A DNA stretch of 28,378 nucleotides from M3007 sp044350425 (GTDB lineage Bacteria > Bacteroidota > Bacteroidia > Chitinophagales > Saprospiraceae): the NCBI GenBank assembly GCA_044350425.1, contig JBILHS010000078.1, positions 1 to 28,378 of the forward strand, given 5' to 3'. A program made the position numbers and the translations under genes. The notes beneath the pieces are model-generated. The model did not search any database, was not told where the DNA came from, and saw nothing but the letters and a program-made list of their open reading frames with translations. Each line of letters begins with the position of its first letter. Position 1 is the first letter of the stretch. Positions 1 through 7,007 of this stretch are shown piece by piece.

Positions 1-205
1 GTGAGCCACAAATATCAAGCCTTGACACAGATCCTCACTCATTCGCTCAATCACTCATTCACTCATTCATTAACTGAGGTGAGCCACAAATATCAAGCCT
101 TGACACAGATCCTCACTCATTCGCTCAATCACTCATTCACTCATTCATTAACTGAGGTGAGCCACAAATATCAAGCCTTGACACAGATCCTCACTCATTC
201 GCTCA
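1..205. repeat. 78-bp tandem repeat, 2.6 copies
   Basis: Copies begin at 1, 79 and 157. The first two are identical over 78 bp; the third matches for 49 bp and diverges at 206. The second half of the unit is itself made of short words such as actcattc. The array lies downstream of the response regulator gene and runs off the left edge, so its true length is unknown. Since 78 is divisible by 3, the array stays open in one plus frame, but the predicted peptide looks like translated repeat and nothing supports it as a gene. Confidence 0.95.
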
Positions 206-236
206 TCCACCCATTCGCCAAATCCCCAACGCAACC

Positions 237-884
237 CTATTCATCCAATATTTTCCATTGCAAAGCAGCCTTCACCAGACCGGCCGTATTGCGGGCGCCA
301 AGTTTGGCAAGCAAAGCCGCTCGGTGACTTTCTACGGTTTTTTCGGAAAGAAAAAGTTGGGTAGCGATTTCGGGGGTGGTACGTTCGTCCATGATGAGGT
401 GTAGCACTTCACGTTCCCTGCGACTTATTTTTGGAACCTCTTTGGCTACTGCGGCCCCCGTTCTGTGATGCATCAATCCGCGCATCACTACATCGGTCAC
501 TTCCTTGCTGAAATAGGTTTTGCCCTCAGAAAGGGTGCGGATGGCGTGGCAGAGTTCTGCTTTGCCGGTGTTCTTCAGTACGTATCCTTGCGCGCCTAGC
601 CCCAGCATGGCGGAGATGTAACTTTCTTCACTGAGCATCGAAAGGACCAGGATTTTCAGGTCCGGTAGCGCTGTGCGGAGTTGTTTGCACACCTCCAGGC
701 CCGACTGATCGGGCAAACTAATGTCTAATAGCAAGACATTGGGTGGGTCAGCGCTGACCATACGAAGCGTTTCCGCAGCGGTCTTTGCTTTTCCGATGAG
801 TTCGAAATCAGGTTCTCCCTTCAGCAGGCTTTCCACCCCTTCGGCAAACATAACGTGGTCATCAGCAATAAGTATACGGATCAT
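237..884 (-). CDS. NarL/FixJ-type response regulator, LuxR HTH output
   Basis: A 215-aa DNA-binding response regulator with a receiver domain (about residues 1-120) and a C-terminal LuxR helix-turn-helix (about 150-210). The acidic pair D8/D9, phosphoacceptor D54, S82 and K104 sit at the family positions, and the output domain starts with the typical SRREREVLHLI helix. The ATG at 884 is chosen because the reading frame further upstream offers only a TTG at 902, while MIRILIADDH is the standard receiver start. No histidine kinase lies upstream, where fumC is divergent; a partner beyond the left edge cannot be excluded. A good promoter lies at 939-968. Targets cannot be told from the sequence. 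Confidence 0.95.
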   Translation of the reverse strand: MIRILIADDHVMFAEGVESLLKGEPDFELIGKAKTAAETLRMVSADPPNVLLLDISLPDQSGLEVCKQLRTALPDLKILVLSMLSEESYISAMLGLGAQGYVLKNTGKAELCHAIRTLSEGKTYFSKEVTDVVMRGLMHHRTGAAVAKEVPKISRREREVLHLIMDERTTPEIATQLFLSEKTVESHRAALLAKLGARNTAGLVKAALQWKILDE

Positions 885-938
885 TTGAAGGAATGTGGTC
901 AATGTGTTGGAATGTGGTCAATATGGCCAATGTCTGGT

Positions 939-968
939 CAAAAGTACAGCTTAGCATGATACCTCAAA
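939..968 (-). promoter_or_regulatory. Bacteroidota promoter of the response regulator
   Basis: On the minus strand TTTG (965-968) is followed after 18 bp by TACTTTTG (939-946), a full match to TTTG/TAnnTTTG. Transcription should start near 932-935, giving a leader of about 50 nt made mostly of the repeated gaatgtggtcaat word. Confidence 0.7.
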
Positions 969-1156
969 ATTCTTAAAAATCTTATGAACACACAAGGTTA
1001 CAGGATACTTACCACTAAATTAGTCTGCGTCAGAATCGAAGGTACGGAAAACACACTTGTAGTTAGGGGTAATTTCATATCGGCGCGAAAGCAAAAGTGC
1101 GTAAAACCAAATTGTTGTGTCGTCGTGGCGTTGTGTGAGATAAAAATATCCGATAG

Positions 1157-1187
1157 TTTGGTAGTAAACGTATAGCCATCATATTTG
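1157..1187 (+). promoter_or_regulatory. Possible upstream fumC promoter
   Basis: TTTG at 1157-1160 is followed after 19 bp by CATATTTG at 1180-1187, which matches the TAnnTTTG -7 element at all but the first position. It could act alongside the better -7 element at 1241-1248. Confidence 0.35.
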
Positions 1188-1240
1188 TATTTAAGCAAAC
1201 TAAATAACGGACGATCTTAAGCAAGCTTCAAAAGCAATTT

Positions 1241-1248
1241 TACCTTTG
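1241..1248 (+). promoter_or_regulatory. -7 element upstream of fumC
   Basis: TACCTTTG is a full match to TAnnTTTG and lies 57 bp before the fumC ATG. No clear TTTG is seen at the -33 distance. Transcription would begin around 1253, at the start of the word-repeat leader. Confidence 0.6.
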
Positions 1249-1254
1249 CGCCCA

Positions 1255-1283
1255 TCCACCAATCACCAGTCCACCAATCACCA
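1255..1283. repeat. Direct word repeat in the fumC leader
   Basis: The 14-mer tccaccaatcacca occurs at 1255-1268 and 1270-1283. The flanking word cccatccac occurs at 1251-1259 and again at 1290-1298. The repeats fill most of the predicted 5' untranslated region and are nearly free of G, so the leader should be unstructured. Confidence 0.85.
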
Positions 1284-1304
1284 ATTCAACCCATCCACAA
1301 CACA

Positions 1305-2720
1305 ATGGACTATCGCACAGAAAAGGATACTATGGGCAAAGTACAAGTGCCTGCCCATGTTTATTGGGGTGCACAGACACAGCGCTCCATCGAGAATTTC
1401 AAAATAGCCCGCGACACCAACCGAATGCCCATTGAGATCATTCGTGCGTTCGCAATTTTGAAAAAAGCCGCAGCCCTTACTAATTTCGAGGCAGGTGTTT
1501 TGCCCAAAGAAAAATGTGACCTCATCGGACAGGTTTGTGACGAGATCCTGGCGGGTAATCTGGACGATCAGTTTCCGCTCGTGGTCTGGCAAACAGGCTC
1601 CGGAACCCAGAGTAACATGAATGCCAATGAGGTGATCGCTTACCGGGCTCATGTGCTTCAGGGCGGTCAACTCTCCGACGAACAAAAGTTTGTACATCCC
1701 AACGACGATGTCAATAAGTCGCAGTCTTCCAACGACACTTTCCCGACGGCCATGCACATCGCTGCTTACCAGATGTTGATGGAAGTAACCATTCCTGGTC
1801 TGGAAAAACTCCGCGATACCCTTCATGCTAAGTCCGAAGCCTTCATGGATGTAGTCAAAATTGGGCGAACCCACTTTATGGATGCTACGCCACTCACCCT
1901 GGGACAGGAGTTCAGCGGCTATGTTGCACAACTCAACCACGGACTGCGCACCGTCCGAAATTCTCTTGTACACCTTTCTGAACTGGCGCTAGGCGGCACG
2001 GCGGTGGGTACAGGCATCAATACGCCCAAAGGGTACTCAGAAAATGTGGCGCGGCACATTACAAGTCTTAGCGGTCTGCCTTTCATTACAGCACCCAATA
2101 AATTTGAGTCACTGGCCGCCCACGATGGCATTGTGGAGGCCCATGGTGCCCTCAAAACGGTAGCAGTCAGCCTCATGAAGATCGCGAACGATGTGCGGAT
2201 GCTTTCCTCTGGTCCTCGTTCGGGCATTGGAGAAATCCATATTCCAGACAATGAGCCCGGTTCCAGCATCATGCCCGGCAAGGTCAATCCCACCCAGTGC
2301 GAAGCACTCACCATGGTGGCAGCTCAGGTCATGGGCAACGATGTAGCCATTAATATTGGTGGATCAAATGGACACTTCGAACTCAACGTATTCAAGCCGG
2401 TGATGATCTACAACTTTCTGCATTCTGCCCGATTGATTGGGGAGGCTTGTGTGAGTTTTAATGATAAATGTGCGGTTGGGATCGAGCCACTTCGCGACAA
2501 TATTGCGAAGCACGTCAATAATTCATTGATGCTTGTAACAGCACTGAATACGAAAATCGGGTATTACAACGCTGCAGCCATTGCGCAGAACGCACACAAA
2601 AATGGCATTACTTTGAAGGAATCTGCACTGGGATACGAGTTGCAGGGGCTTGATTTCAAGCATATGACCTCGGAGCAATTTGATGCCTGGGTACGGCCTG
2701 AGGAGATGGTGGGGAGGTAG
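1305..2720 (+). CDS. fumC: Class II fumarate hydratase
   Basis: A 471-aa cytosolic enzyme that interconverts fumarate and malate in the TCA cycle, normally a homotetramer. The superfamily signature GSSIMPGKVNP is intact (about residue 320), as are the substrate-binding segments TGSGTQSNMN (about 99-108) and SSNDTFPTAMH (about 140-150). Length is normal for class II fumarases. The ATG at 1305 gives the usual N-terminus running into VYWGAQTQRSIENF. The gene stands alone, divergent from the response regulator and convergent with the esterase, with a promoter about 57 bp upstream. The aspartase/fumarase family has close members, but the whole pattern fits fumarase. Confidence 0.97.
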   Translation: MDYRTEKDTMGKVQVPAHVYWGAQTQRSIENFKIARDTNRMPIEIIRAFAILKKAAALTNFEAGVLPKEKCDLIGQVCDEILAGNLDDQFPLVVWQTGSGTQSNMNANEVIAYRAHVLQGGQLSDEQKFVHPNDDVNKSQSSNDTFPTAMHIAAYQMLMEVTIPGLEKLRDTLHAKSEAFMDVVKIGRTHFMDATPLTLGQEFSGYVAQLNHGLRTVRNSLVHLSELALGGTAVGTGINTPKGYSENVARHITSLSGLPFITAPNKFESLAAHDGIVEAHGALKTVAVSLMKIANDVRMLSSGPRSGIGEIHIPDNEPGSSIMPGKVNPTQCEALTMVAAQVMGNDVAINIGGSNGHFELNVFKPVMIYNFLHSARLIGEACVSFNDKCAVGIEPLRDNIAKHVNNSLMLVTALNTKIGYYNAAAIAQNAHKNGITLKESALGYELQGLDFKHMTSEQFDAWVRPEEMVGR

Positions 2721-2737
2721 CTTTGGGGGGGTATTGT

Positions 2738-2782
2738 CATTGGGTCATTAAGTCATGGGCTTTATGTCCCAATGACCCAATG
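2738..2782. terminator. 12-bp inverted repeat between convergent genes
   Basis: Arms cattgggtcatt (2738-2749) and aatgacccaatg (2771-2782) are perfectly complementary around a 21-nt loop that repeats fragments of the same words. The hairpin lies 17 bp after the fumC stop and 14 bp from the esterase stop. Its position suits a bidirectional terminator, although no U-tract follows on either strand. Confidence 0.6.
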
Positions 2783-2796
2783 TCCCGATGACCAAT

Positions 2797-3870
2797 TCAA
2801 CCTCCAAACAACCATTCCGCCGCCTTAGGAAACTCTATGCCCCAGCGATCTTCCGTATGCCTGCCCTGAGGGTCGGTCTCCATTTTGATCTGCATTTGGG
2901 TTTGATCGTAGCCGTGCGTTTCCATGTACGCTTTGAAACGGTGTACATGGGTGATCATACCGGCTCCTTCTTTGCCACCTGAGTAAAGATAGATACGTGT
3001 GCTGGAATAGGGGGCAAATCTTATCGGCTCAAAATAAACTTTTGGTGCAGCCCAAAGCGAAGGCGAAAAGATCATAAATTTGGAAAAGATCTGGGGGAAA
3101 GCGATGCCGGCATAAATACTGATCAGGCCGCCCATACTGCTTCCGCCAATCCCTGTATGAGCCCGGTCAGGCTGGGTACGGTAATGCCCGTCAATATGAG
3201 GTTTTAAGGTTTCAGCGAGAAACTGGGCGTATTCCAGTCCTAGTCCTTCGCCCCATTTTTGTGAATCATAAGGAGAGAATTCGCGTATCCGTTCGCTGCC
3301 ACCATGATCGATCGCAACTACGATAAATCCTCCTTTGCCGCGCTGAGAAAGGGCTGCAAGTTGGCGGTCTACTGCCCAGGTTCCAAAAGGGGCGGTATCT
3401 TCAAATAGATTTTGGCCATCCTGCAGGTAAAGTACAGGATAACGCTTGTTGGTGCTGGCGTAATCCCAGGGGAGCAGGACAGCGATCCTGCGACGGCTGC
3501 GAAGTTGTGGAACGTTAAAGCGCTTGGATACGATCTGGATGTCCGGATAAAACAGCGGATCATAACCCGAGGAGTGTTGTTTCCAGCGAGGCACTACATC
3601 ATTTACTTTGCCTCTGGGGGTTGCCATACTTCGGTTTGTGGAGGGCAGACCATTGGGAGAAAGTTCTTCTGCTTCCCATCCGCCTTTCACATATTTGTAC
3701 TCAAATTTGTCTATCGTTGGGGGGACCTCTTTAAAAGTATACTGGTAATGTCCGTCTTTGACTTTCAGCATCTTATAGTGCTCGTCCCGGGTTGCCCACC
3801 CATTGAAATTGCCCGTGACAAACACAGGTCGTGCATCGTCACTGGGCGTAAAAAGTTCGAGGATGAGCAT
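2797..3870 (-). CDS. Esterase with N-terminal E-set/glycogen-binding-like domain
   Basis: A 357-aa alpha/beta hydrolase of the esterase D / enterochelin-esterase type. Residues about 1-95 look like the AMPK/CBM48 E-set fold (VFVTGNFNGW, then FEYKYVKGGW). The catalytic domain follows from about 120, with nucleophile S245 in GGSSMGG, a YLQDGQNLF strand and a C-terminal histidine region. No signal peptide is seen, so it is probably cytoplasmic. The ATG at 3870 is used because the frame beyond it starts only at a TTG (3921). The substrate is not evident; relatives hydrolyse siderophore esters, S-formylglutathione and acyl-sugars. It lies downstream of marR on the same strand. Confidence 0.85.
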   Translation of the reverse strand: MLILELFTPSDDARPVFVTGNFNGWATRDEHYKMLKVKDGHYQYTFKEVPPTIDKFEYKYVKGGWEAEELSPNGLPSTNRSMATPRGKVNDVVPRWKQHSSGYDPLFYPDIQIVSKRFNVPQLRSRRRIAVLLPWDYASTNKRYPVLYLQDGQNLFEDTAPFGTWAVDRQLAALSQRGKGGFIVVAIDHGGSERIREFSPYDSQKWGEGLGLEYAQFLAETLKPHIDGHYRTQPDRAHTGIGGSSMGGLISIYAGIAFPQIFSKFMIFSPSLWAAPKVYFEPIRFAPYSSTRIYLYSGGKEGAGMITHVHRFKAYMETHGYDQTQMQIKMETDPQGRHTEDRWGIEFPKAAEWLFGG

Positions 3871-3949
3871 GATTGGAGTAAAAATTGAGCCGTGGTTTTG
3901 TCCGTAAGGATGAATACGCAAATGGCGAAAGAAGAGCCTTTTGAAGTAG

Positions 3950-3957
3950 CAAAACTA
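3950..3957 (-). promoter_or_regulatory. -7 element upstream of the esterase
   Basis: Minus-strand TAGTTTTG matches TAnnTTTG and lies between the marR stop and the esterase. A start near 3943 would give a leader of about 73 nt to the ATG at 3870, so the esterase may be transcribed independently of marR. Confidence 0.5.
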
Positions 3958-3973
3958 CTATTTCGGTATGAAT

Positions 3974-4429
3974 TTATTCCCGAAACTTGTCAAGTAAATG
4001 TGCCAGTTCGAGTGCTTCTGACTCACTGAGTTTGTTGCCCAAAGTACTATTGCCTCCAATGAATTGCGCCTGATCGATCTCTGTGAGTAGTTTTTTACCT
4101 GTTTCAGAAATAGTTACAATGACCATACGGCGATCCTTGCCATGCGTTACCCTTTCAACAAGTGCTGCAATCCTTAGTTTTTCAACCAATCTGCTCACAT
4201 TGCTGCTGCGGTCAAGCATTCGGCTTTTGATGTCCAGAACGGAAAGCCCTTTGGGGGCACTTCCATTGAGAATGCGAAGAATGTTATACTGCGGGCTGGT
4301 TAGTCCAAAGGGCCTCAACTGACGCGTAATGGCGCAATCAAGCCAACTGGCGGTGAACAAAACATTCAATGTAGCGCGCTGACGGGCAGGCATAGGCTTG
4401 GTGCTCTTGAGTTCTACTTCTAATTTCAT
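3974..4429 (-). CDS. MarR-family transcriptional regulator
   Basis: A 151-aa winged-helix regulator, a typical size for MarR. The recognition part reads LTSPQYNILRILNG then LDIKSRMLDRSSNVSRLVEKL, followed by the wing VERVTHGKDRRMVIVTISETGKKLL with the conserved DRR turn. Members dimerise and usually repress a neighbouring or divergent gene until a small ligand binds. Here the neighbours are the esterase (same strand, downstream) and lpdA (divergent, 157 bp away). The ATG at 4429 has a strong promoter only 5 bp upstream. The ligand cannot be inferred. Confidence 0.93.
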   Translation of the reverse strand: MKLEVELKSTKPMPARQRATLNVLFTASWLDCAITRQLRPFGLTSPQYNILRILNGSAPKGLSVLDIKSRMLDRSSNVSRLVEKLRIAALVERVTHGKDRRMVIVTISETGKKLLTEIDQAQFIGGNSTLGNKLSESEALELAHLLDKFRE

Positions 4430-4433
4430 GACA

Positions 4434-4462
4434 CAAACTTAGATGTTTTAACACTAAACAAA
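4434..4462 (-). promoter_or_regulatory. marR promoter, start site at or near the ATG
   Basis: Minus-strand TTTG (4459-4462), a 17-bp spacer and TAAGTTTG (4434-4441) match the Bacteroidota consensus. The last base of the -7 element is four bases before the ATG, so transcription should begin at or right beside the start codon, implying a leaderless or nearly leaderless mRNA. Confidence 0.6.
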
Positions 4463-4505
4463 AAAGGTTTTGAAGGGTTCAGTGCAAGGAACGCTACAAT
4501 CGAAA

Positions 4506-4513
4506 TACTTTTG
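4506..4513 (+). promoter_or_regulatory. -7 element upstream of lpdA
   Basis: TACTTTTG matches TAnnTTTG and lies 73 bp before the lpdA ATG. The nearest TTTG (4469-4472) is too far upstream to be its -33 box. It shares the 157-bp gap with the divergent marR promoter. Confidence 0.55.
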
Positions 4514-4586
4514 CAGTTTCAATTGTTAAAGCCCTTCCGCCTGTTGAGCCTGGCGGTTCTACTTCTCTCAAGTCTTTTACCATATT

Positions 4587-5993
4587 ATGCAATACGACGT
4601 TACAGTCATCGGTTCCGGACCAGGCGGTTATGTAGCCGCCATCCGATGCGCCCAATTGGGCCTGAAAGTTGCCATTATCGAACGCTACCCTGTCTTGGGG
4701 GGCACCTGTCTCAATGTTGGGTGTATTCCTTCCAAAGCGCTGTTAGATTCTTCTGAACATTTTCATAATGCTGCACATAAATTCACCACACATGGGATCG
4801 ATCTGAAAGATCTGAAGGTGAATATGTCTCAAATGATTCGCCGAAAAAACGAGGTCGTCCAGGAAAACAATAAAGGAGTTGAGTTCCTGATGAAGAAGAA
4901 TAAGATTGACGTGCTGTATGGCCACGGTTCCTTTTTATCCAAAAACCGGGTGAAAATCACGGGTAAAAGTGGCGAGGCCAAGGAGATCGAAACCGAACAC
5001 GTCATCATCGCTACCGGTTCTAAGCCTATTGTGCCAGCCCAATTCAACTACGATAAACAGCGCGTCATTACCAGCACAGAAGCCCTCAACATCGAAAAAG
5101 TACCAGCCACGATGGTGGTCATTGGCGGCGGCGTGATCGGACTGGAACTGGGCAGTGTTTATGCGCGTCTCGGAACCAAAGTTCATGTGGTGGAGTATCT
5201 TGACCGCATCATTGCAGGGATGGACTCAGATTGTAGCCGCGAACTGATGAAATCGCTCAAAGGTCTGGGCATGGAATTTCATTTGCGCTACGGTGTGACA
5301 GACGTAAAATCATCTAAATCCAAAGTAACGGTGACGGCCAAAAGCCGCGACGACGAATCCAAAACCCTCTCCTGGGATGCCGATTATTGCCTGGTATGCA
5401 TTGGTCGCAAACCGTATACCGATAACCTTGGCCTGGAAAACGCAGGCATCACCGTCGATGAAAAGGGCCGTATTCCGGTAAATGATCACCTGGAAACCTC
5501 CGTGCCGGGCATTTATGCCATTGGCGACGTCGTGCGCGGGGCTATGTTGGCCCATAAAGCGGAAGAAGAGGGCGTTTTTGTGGCCGAAACCATTTTAGGA
5601 CAAAAGCCGCACATTCATTACAACCTGATCCCTGGTGTCGTTTATACCTGGCCAGAAGCAGCCAGTGTAGGTTATACAGAGGAGCAACTTAAAGAGGCTG
5701 GTACGGCATACAAATCCGGCAAATTCCCATTCCGAGCCCTGGGTCGCGCCCGTGCAAGCATGGATCTGGATGGTATGGTGAAGGTCTTGGCGGATAAAGA
5801 AACCGATGAGATCCTTGGCGTGCATATCGTGGGCGCCCGCGCGGCAGATATGATCGCAGAAGCGGTGGCACTGATGGAGTTCCGCGCCAGTGCAGAAGAT
5901 GCAGCGCGGATGAGTCATGCGCACCCGACCTATACAGAGGCGTTTAAAGAAGCTTGCCTGGCGGCTACAGGGAATAGAGCCTTGCACATGTAG
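4587..5993 (+). CDS. lpdA: Dihydrolipoyl dehydrogenase (E3)
   Basis: A 468-aa FAD flavoenzyme that reoxidises dihydrolipoyl groups of 2-oxoacid dehydrogenase or glycine cleavage complexes with NAD+. Seen in order: FAD site GSGPGG (9-14), redox pair C41/C46 in CLNVGC, NAD site GGGVIGLELGSVYARLG (near 180), second FAD motif YAIGDVV (about 310), and the catalytic H446/E451 pair in HPTYTE. Length and every catalytic residue are normal. No E1 or E2 gene is in the window, so which complex it serves is open. It is followed by a large hairpin and then the cyclase gene. Confidence 0.97.
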   Translation: MQYDVTVIGSGPGGYVAAIRCAQLGLKVAIIERYPVLGGTCLNVGCIPSKALLDSSEHFHNAAHKFTTHGIDLKDLKVNMSQMIRRKNEVVQENNKGVEFLMKKNKIDVLYGHGSFLSKNRVKITGKSGEAKEIETEHVIIATGSKPIVPAQFNYDKQRVITSTEALNIEKVPATMVVIGGGVIGLELGSVYARLGTKVHVVEYLDRIIAGMDSDCSRELMKSLKGLGMEFHLRYGVTDVKSSKSKVTVTAKSRDDESKTLSWDADYCLVCIGRKPYTDNLGLENAGITVDEKGRIPVNDHLETSVPGIYAIGDVVRGAMLAHKAEEEGVFVAETILGQKPHIHYNLIPGVVYTWPEAASVGYTEEQLKEAGTAYKSGKFPFRALGRARASMDLDGMVKVLADKETDEILGVHIVGARAADMIAEAVALMEFRASAEDAARMSHAHPTYTEAFKEACLAATGNRALHM

Positions 5994-6001
5994 AAGATTT
6001 A

Positions 6002-6108
6002 ATTTACGATATCCGATTACATGATTTACGATTGGAGCCTGCCCTGAGTATTTTGCGCTGGAACGATCCATCCTAAAATCGCAAATCATGTAATTGGATA
6101 TCGCAAAT
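6002..6108. repeat. 32-bp inverted repeat filling the lpdA/cyclase gap
   Basis: Arms 6002-6033 and 6077-6108 are complementary at 29 of 32 positions around a 43-nt loop. The words are atttacgat, atccgattac and atgatttacga. The left arm starts 8 bp after the lpdA stop. The same vocabulary reappears in the hairpin at 21127-21263. No U-tract follows, so a role as an intrinsic terminator is uncertain. Confidence 0.9.
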
Positions 6109-6142
6109 CAAAAAGTATACCTCTAATACAATAAAGACCACT

Positions 6143-6904
6143 TTGTCAATCTTCAAGATTTCCTTCACGCGGGCTGGACAAAGCTTCACGGCAGACCTGT
6201 CGAAGCCCATCGACCTCTCCATTCCCCTGCGCGATGGGGCAGAAAATCCGAATTGTTTTTGGGCGCCGATGCCGGAATTTGCGCCGGTTCGGGCAGGTGA
6301 TTTTGTGGGAAGTACGCAGGAGGGTGGGGTGGTCAACTTTTTCAATGTCCGGCTTAACCCACATGGCAATGGAACGCATACGGAATGTGTGGGCCACATT
6401 GCCCGGGAGGGTTTTGTATTGCGGGAATGTTTGTTGGAGGCCCATTTTTTTGCAAAAATGGTCAGCCTTTATCCGCGCCGAACGGAGGATGGCGATCGGG
6501 TGATCTTTCAGGACCAACTGGAGGAGGTTTTTTCAGCCCATGAAGCCGAGGCTTTAATCATCCGAACGATGCCCAATGACGACCTTAAATTACGTCAGAA
6601 TTATTCCGGCGCAAATCCGCCGTATGTGCATCATGAAGCCCTGGAATATCTGGTTCAATGCGGGGTGCAACACCTGTTGTTGGATCTGCCTTCTGTGGAC
6701 CGCGAGGAAGATGGAGGGCTGCTATTGGCGCATCGCGCTTTTTGGCAATATCCACAGGCCACGCGTACCCAAGCCACGATCACGGAAATGATTTTTGTGC
6801 CCAATGCAGTGCGGGATGGGATTTATCTGCTGAATCTTCAGACTACGGCTTTGGATCTGGATGCTAGTCCTTCCAAGCCGGTGGTTTTTGCGTTGAATCT
6901 GTAA
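6143..6904 (+). CDS. Cyclase-family (kynurenine formamidase-like) metal hydrolase
   Basis: A 253-aa member of the cyclase family (PF04199 type), which includes bacterial kynurenine formamidase and related amide or lactone hydrolases. The early DLSKPIDLSIPL segment and metal-site histidines H74, H79 and H85 in HGNGTHTECVGH are present, slightly altered from the usual HxGTHxDxPxH. A likely later active-site segment is LLLDLPSVDREEDGG. The start is odd: the frame offers only TTG at 6143, and the next ATG (residue 43) would remove the DLS motif, so TTG is taken. No other tryptophan-catabolism gene is nearby, so the substrate is open. Confidence 0.8.
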   Translation: MSIFKISFTRAGQSFTADLSKPIDLSIPLRDGAENPNCFWAPMPEFAPVRAGDFVGSTQEGGVVNFFNVRLNPHGNGTHTECVGHIAREGFVLRECLLEAHFFAKMVSLYPRRTEDGDRVIFQDQLEEVFSAHEAEALIIRTMPNDDLKLRQNYSGANPPYVHHEALEYLVQCGVQHLLLDLPSVDREEDGGLLLAHRAFWQYPQATRTQATITEMIFVPNAVRDGIYLLNLQTTALDLDASPSKPVVFALNL

Positions 6905-6911
6905 AAACCAA

Positions 6912-6987
6912 AAATCCGTGTCTCATCTGTGTCATCCGTGTTCAATGTACAATTGGAACACGGATGACACAGATGAGACACGGATTT
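6912..6987. repeat. Perfect 32-bp inverted repeat between convergent genes
   Basis: Arms 6912-6943 and 6956-6987 are perfectly complementary around a 12-nt loop. Each arm holds variants of one word: tccgtgtctcatc, tgtgtcatccgtg. It begins 7 bp after the cyclase stop and ends 20 bp from the serA stop, so it could terminate both convergent genes. The arms end in A/T-rich sequence but there is no long U-run. Confidence 0.95.
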
Positions 6988-7007
6988 AATATTAGGAAGG
7001 CGAAATG

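Larger units (their letters stand above)
885..1304. other. Divergent intergenic region, response regulator / fumC
   Basis: This 420-bp gap carries the promoters of both flanking genes. On the minus side a leader contains gaatgtggtcaat twice (about 891-903 and 910-922). On the plus side are two possible -7 elements and the word-repeat leader of fumC. Two short overlapping open frames (984-1175 plus, 998-1198 minus) have no recognisable features and are not called as genes. The middle, about 970-1150, shows nothing I recognise. Confidence 0.7.

Noticed and set aside
1..205. CRISPR array
   Set aside because: Units are 78 bp with no separate unique spacers and no cas genes are present.
1..327. 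108-codon plus-strand open frame across the tandem repeat
   Set aside because: It is translated repeat (26-residue units) plus sequence antisense to the response regulator; no start context or family match.
984..1198. Two overlapping short frames on opposite strands
   Set aside because: No family resemblance; the region is better explained as promoter DNA.
1278..1973. 231-aa minus-strand frame inside fumC
   Set aside because: Fully antisense to a well-conserved gene, with no recognisable protein features.
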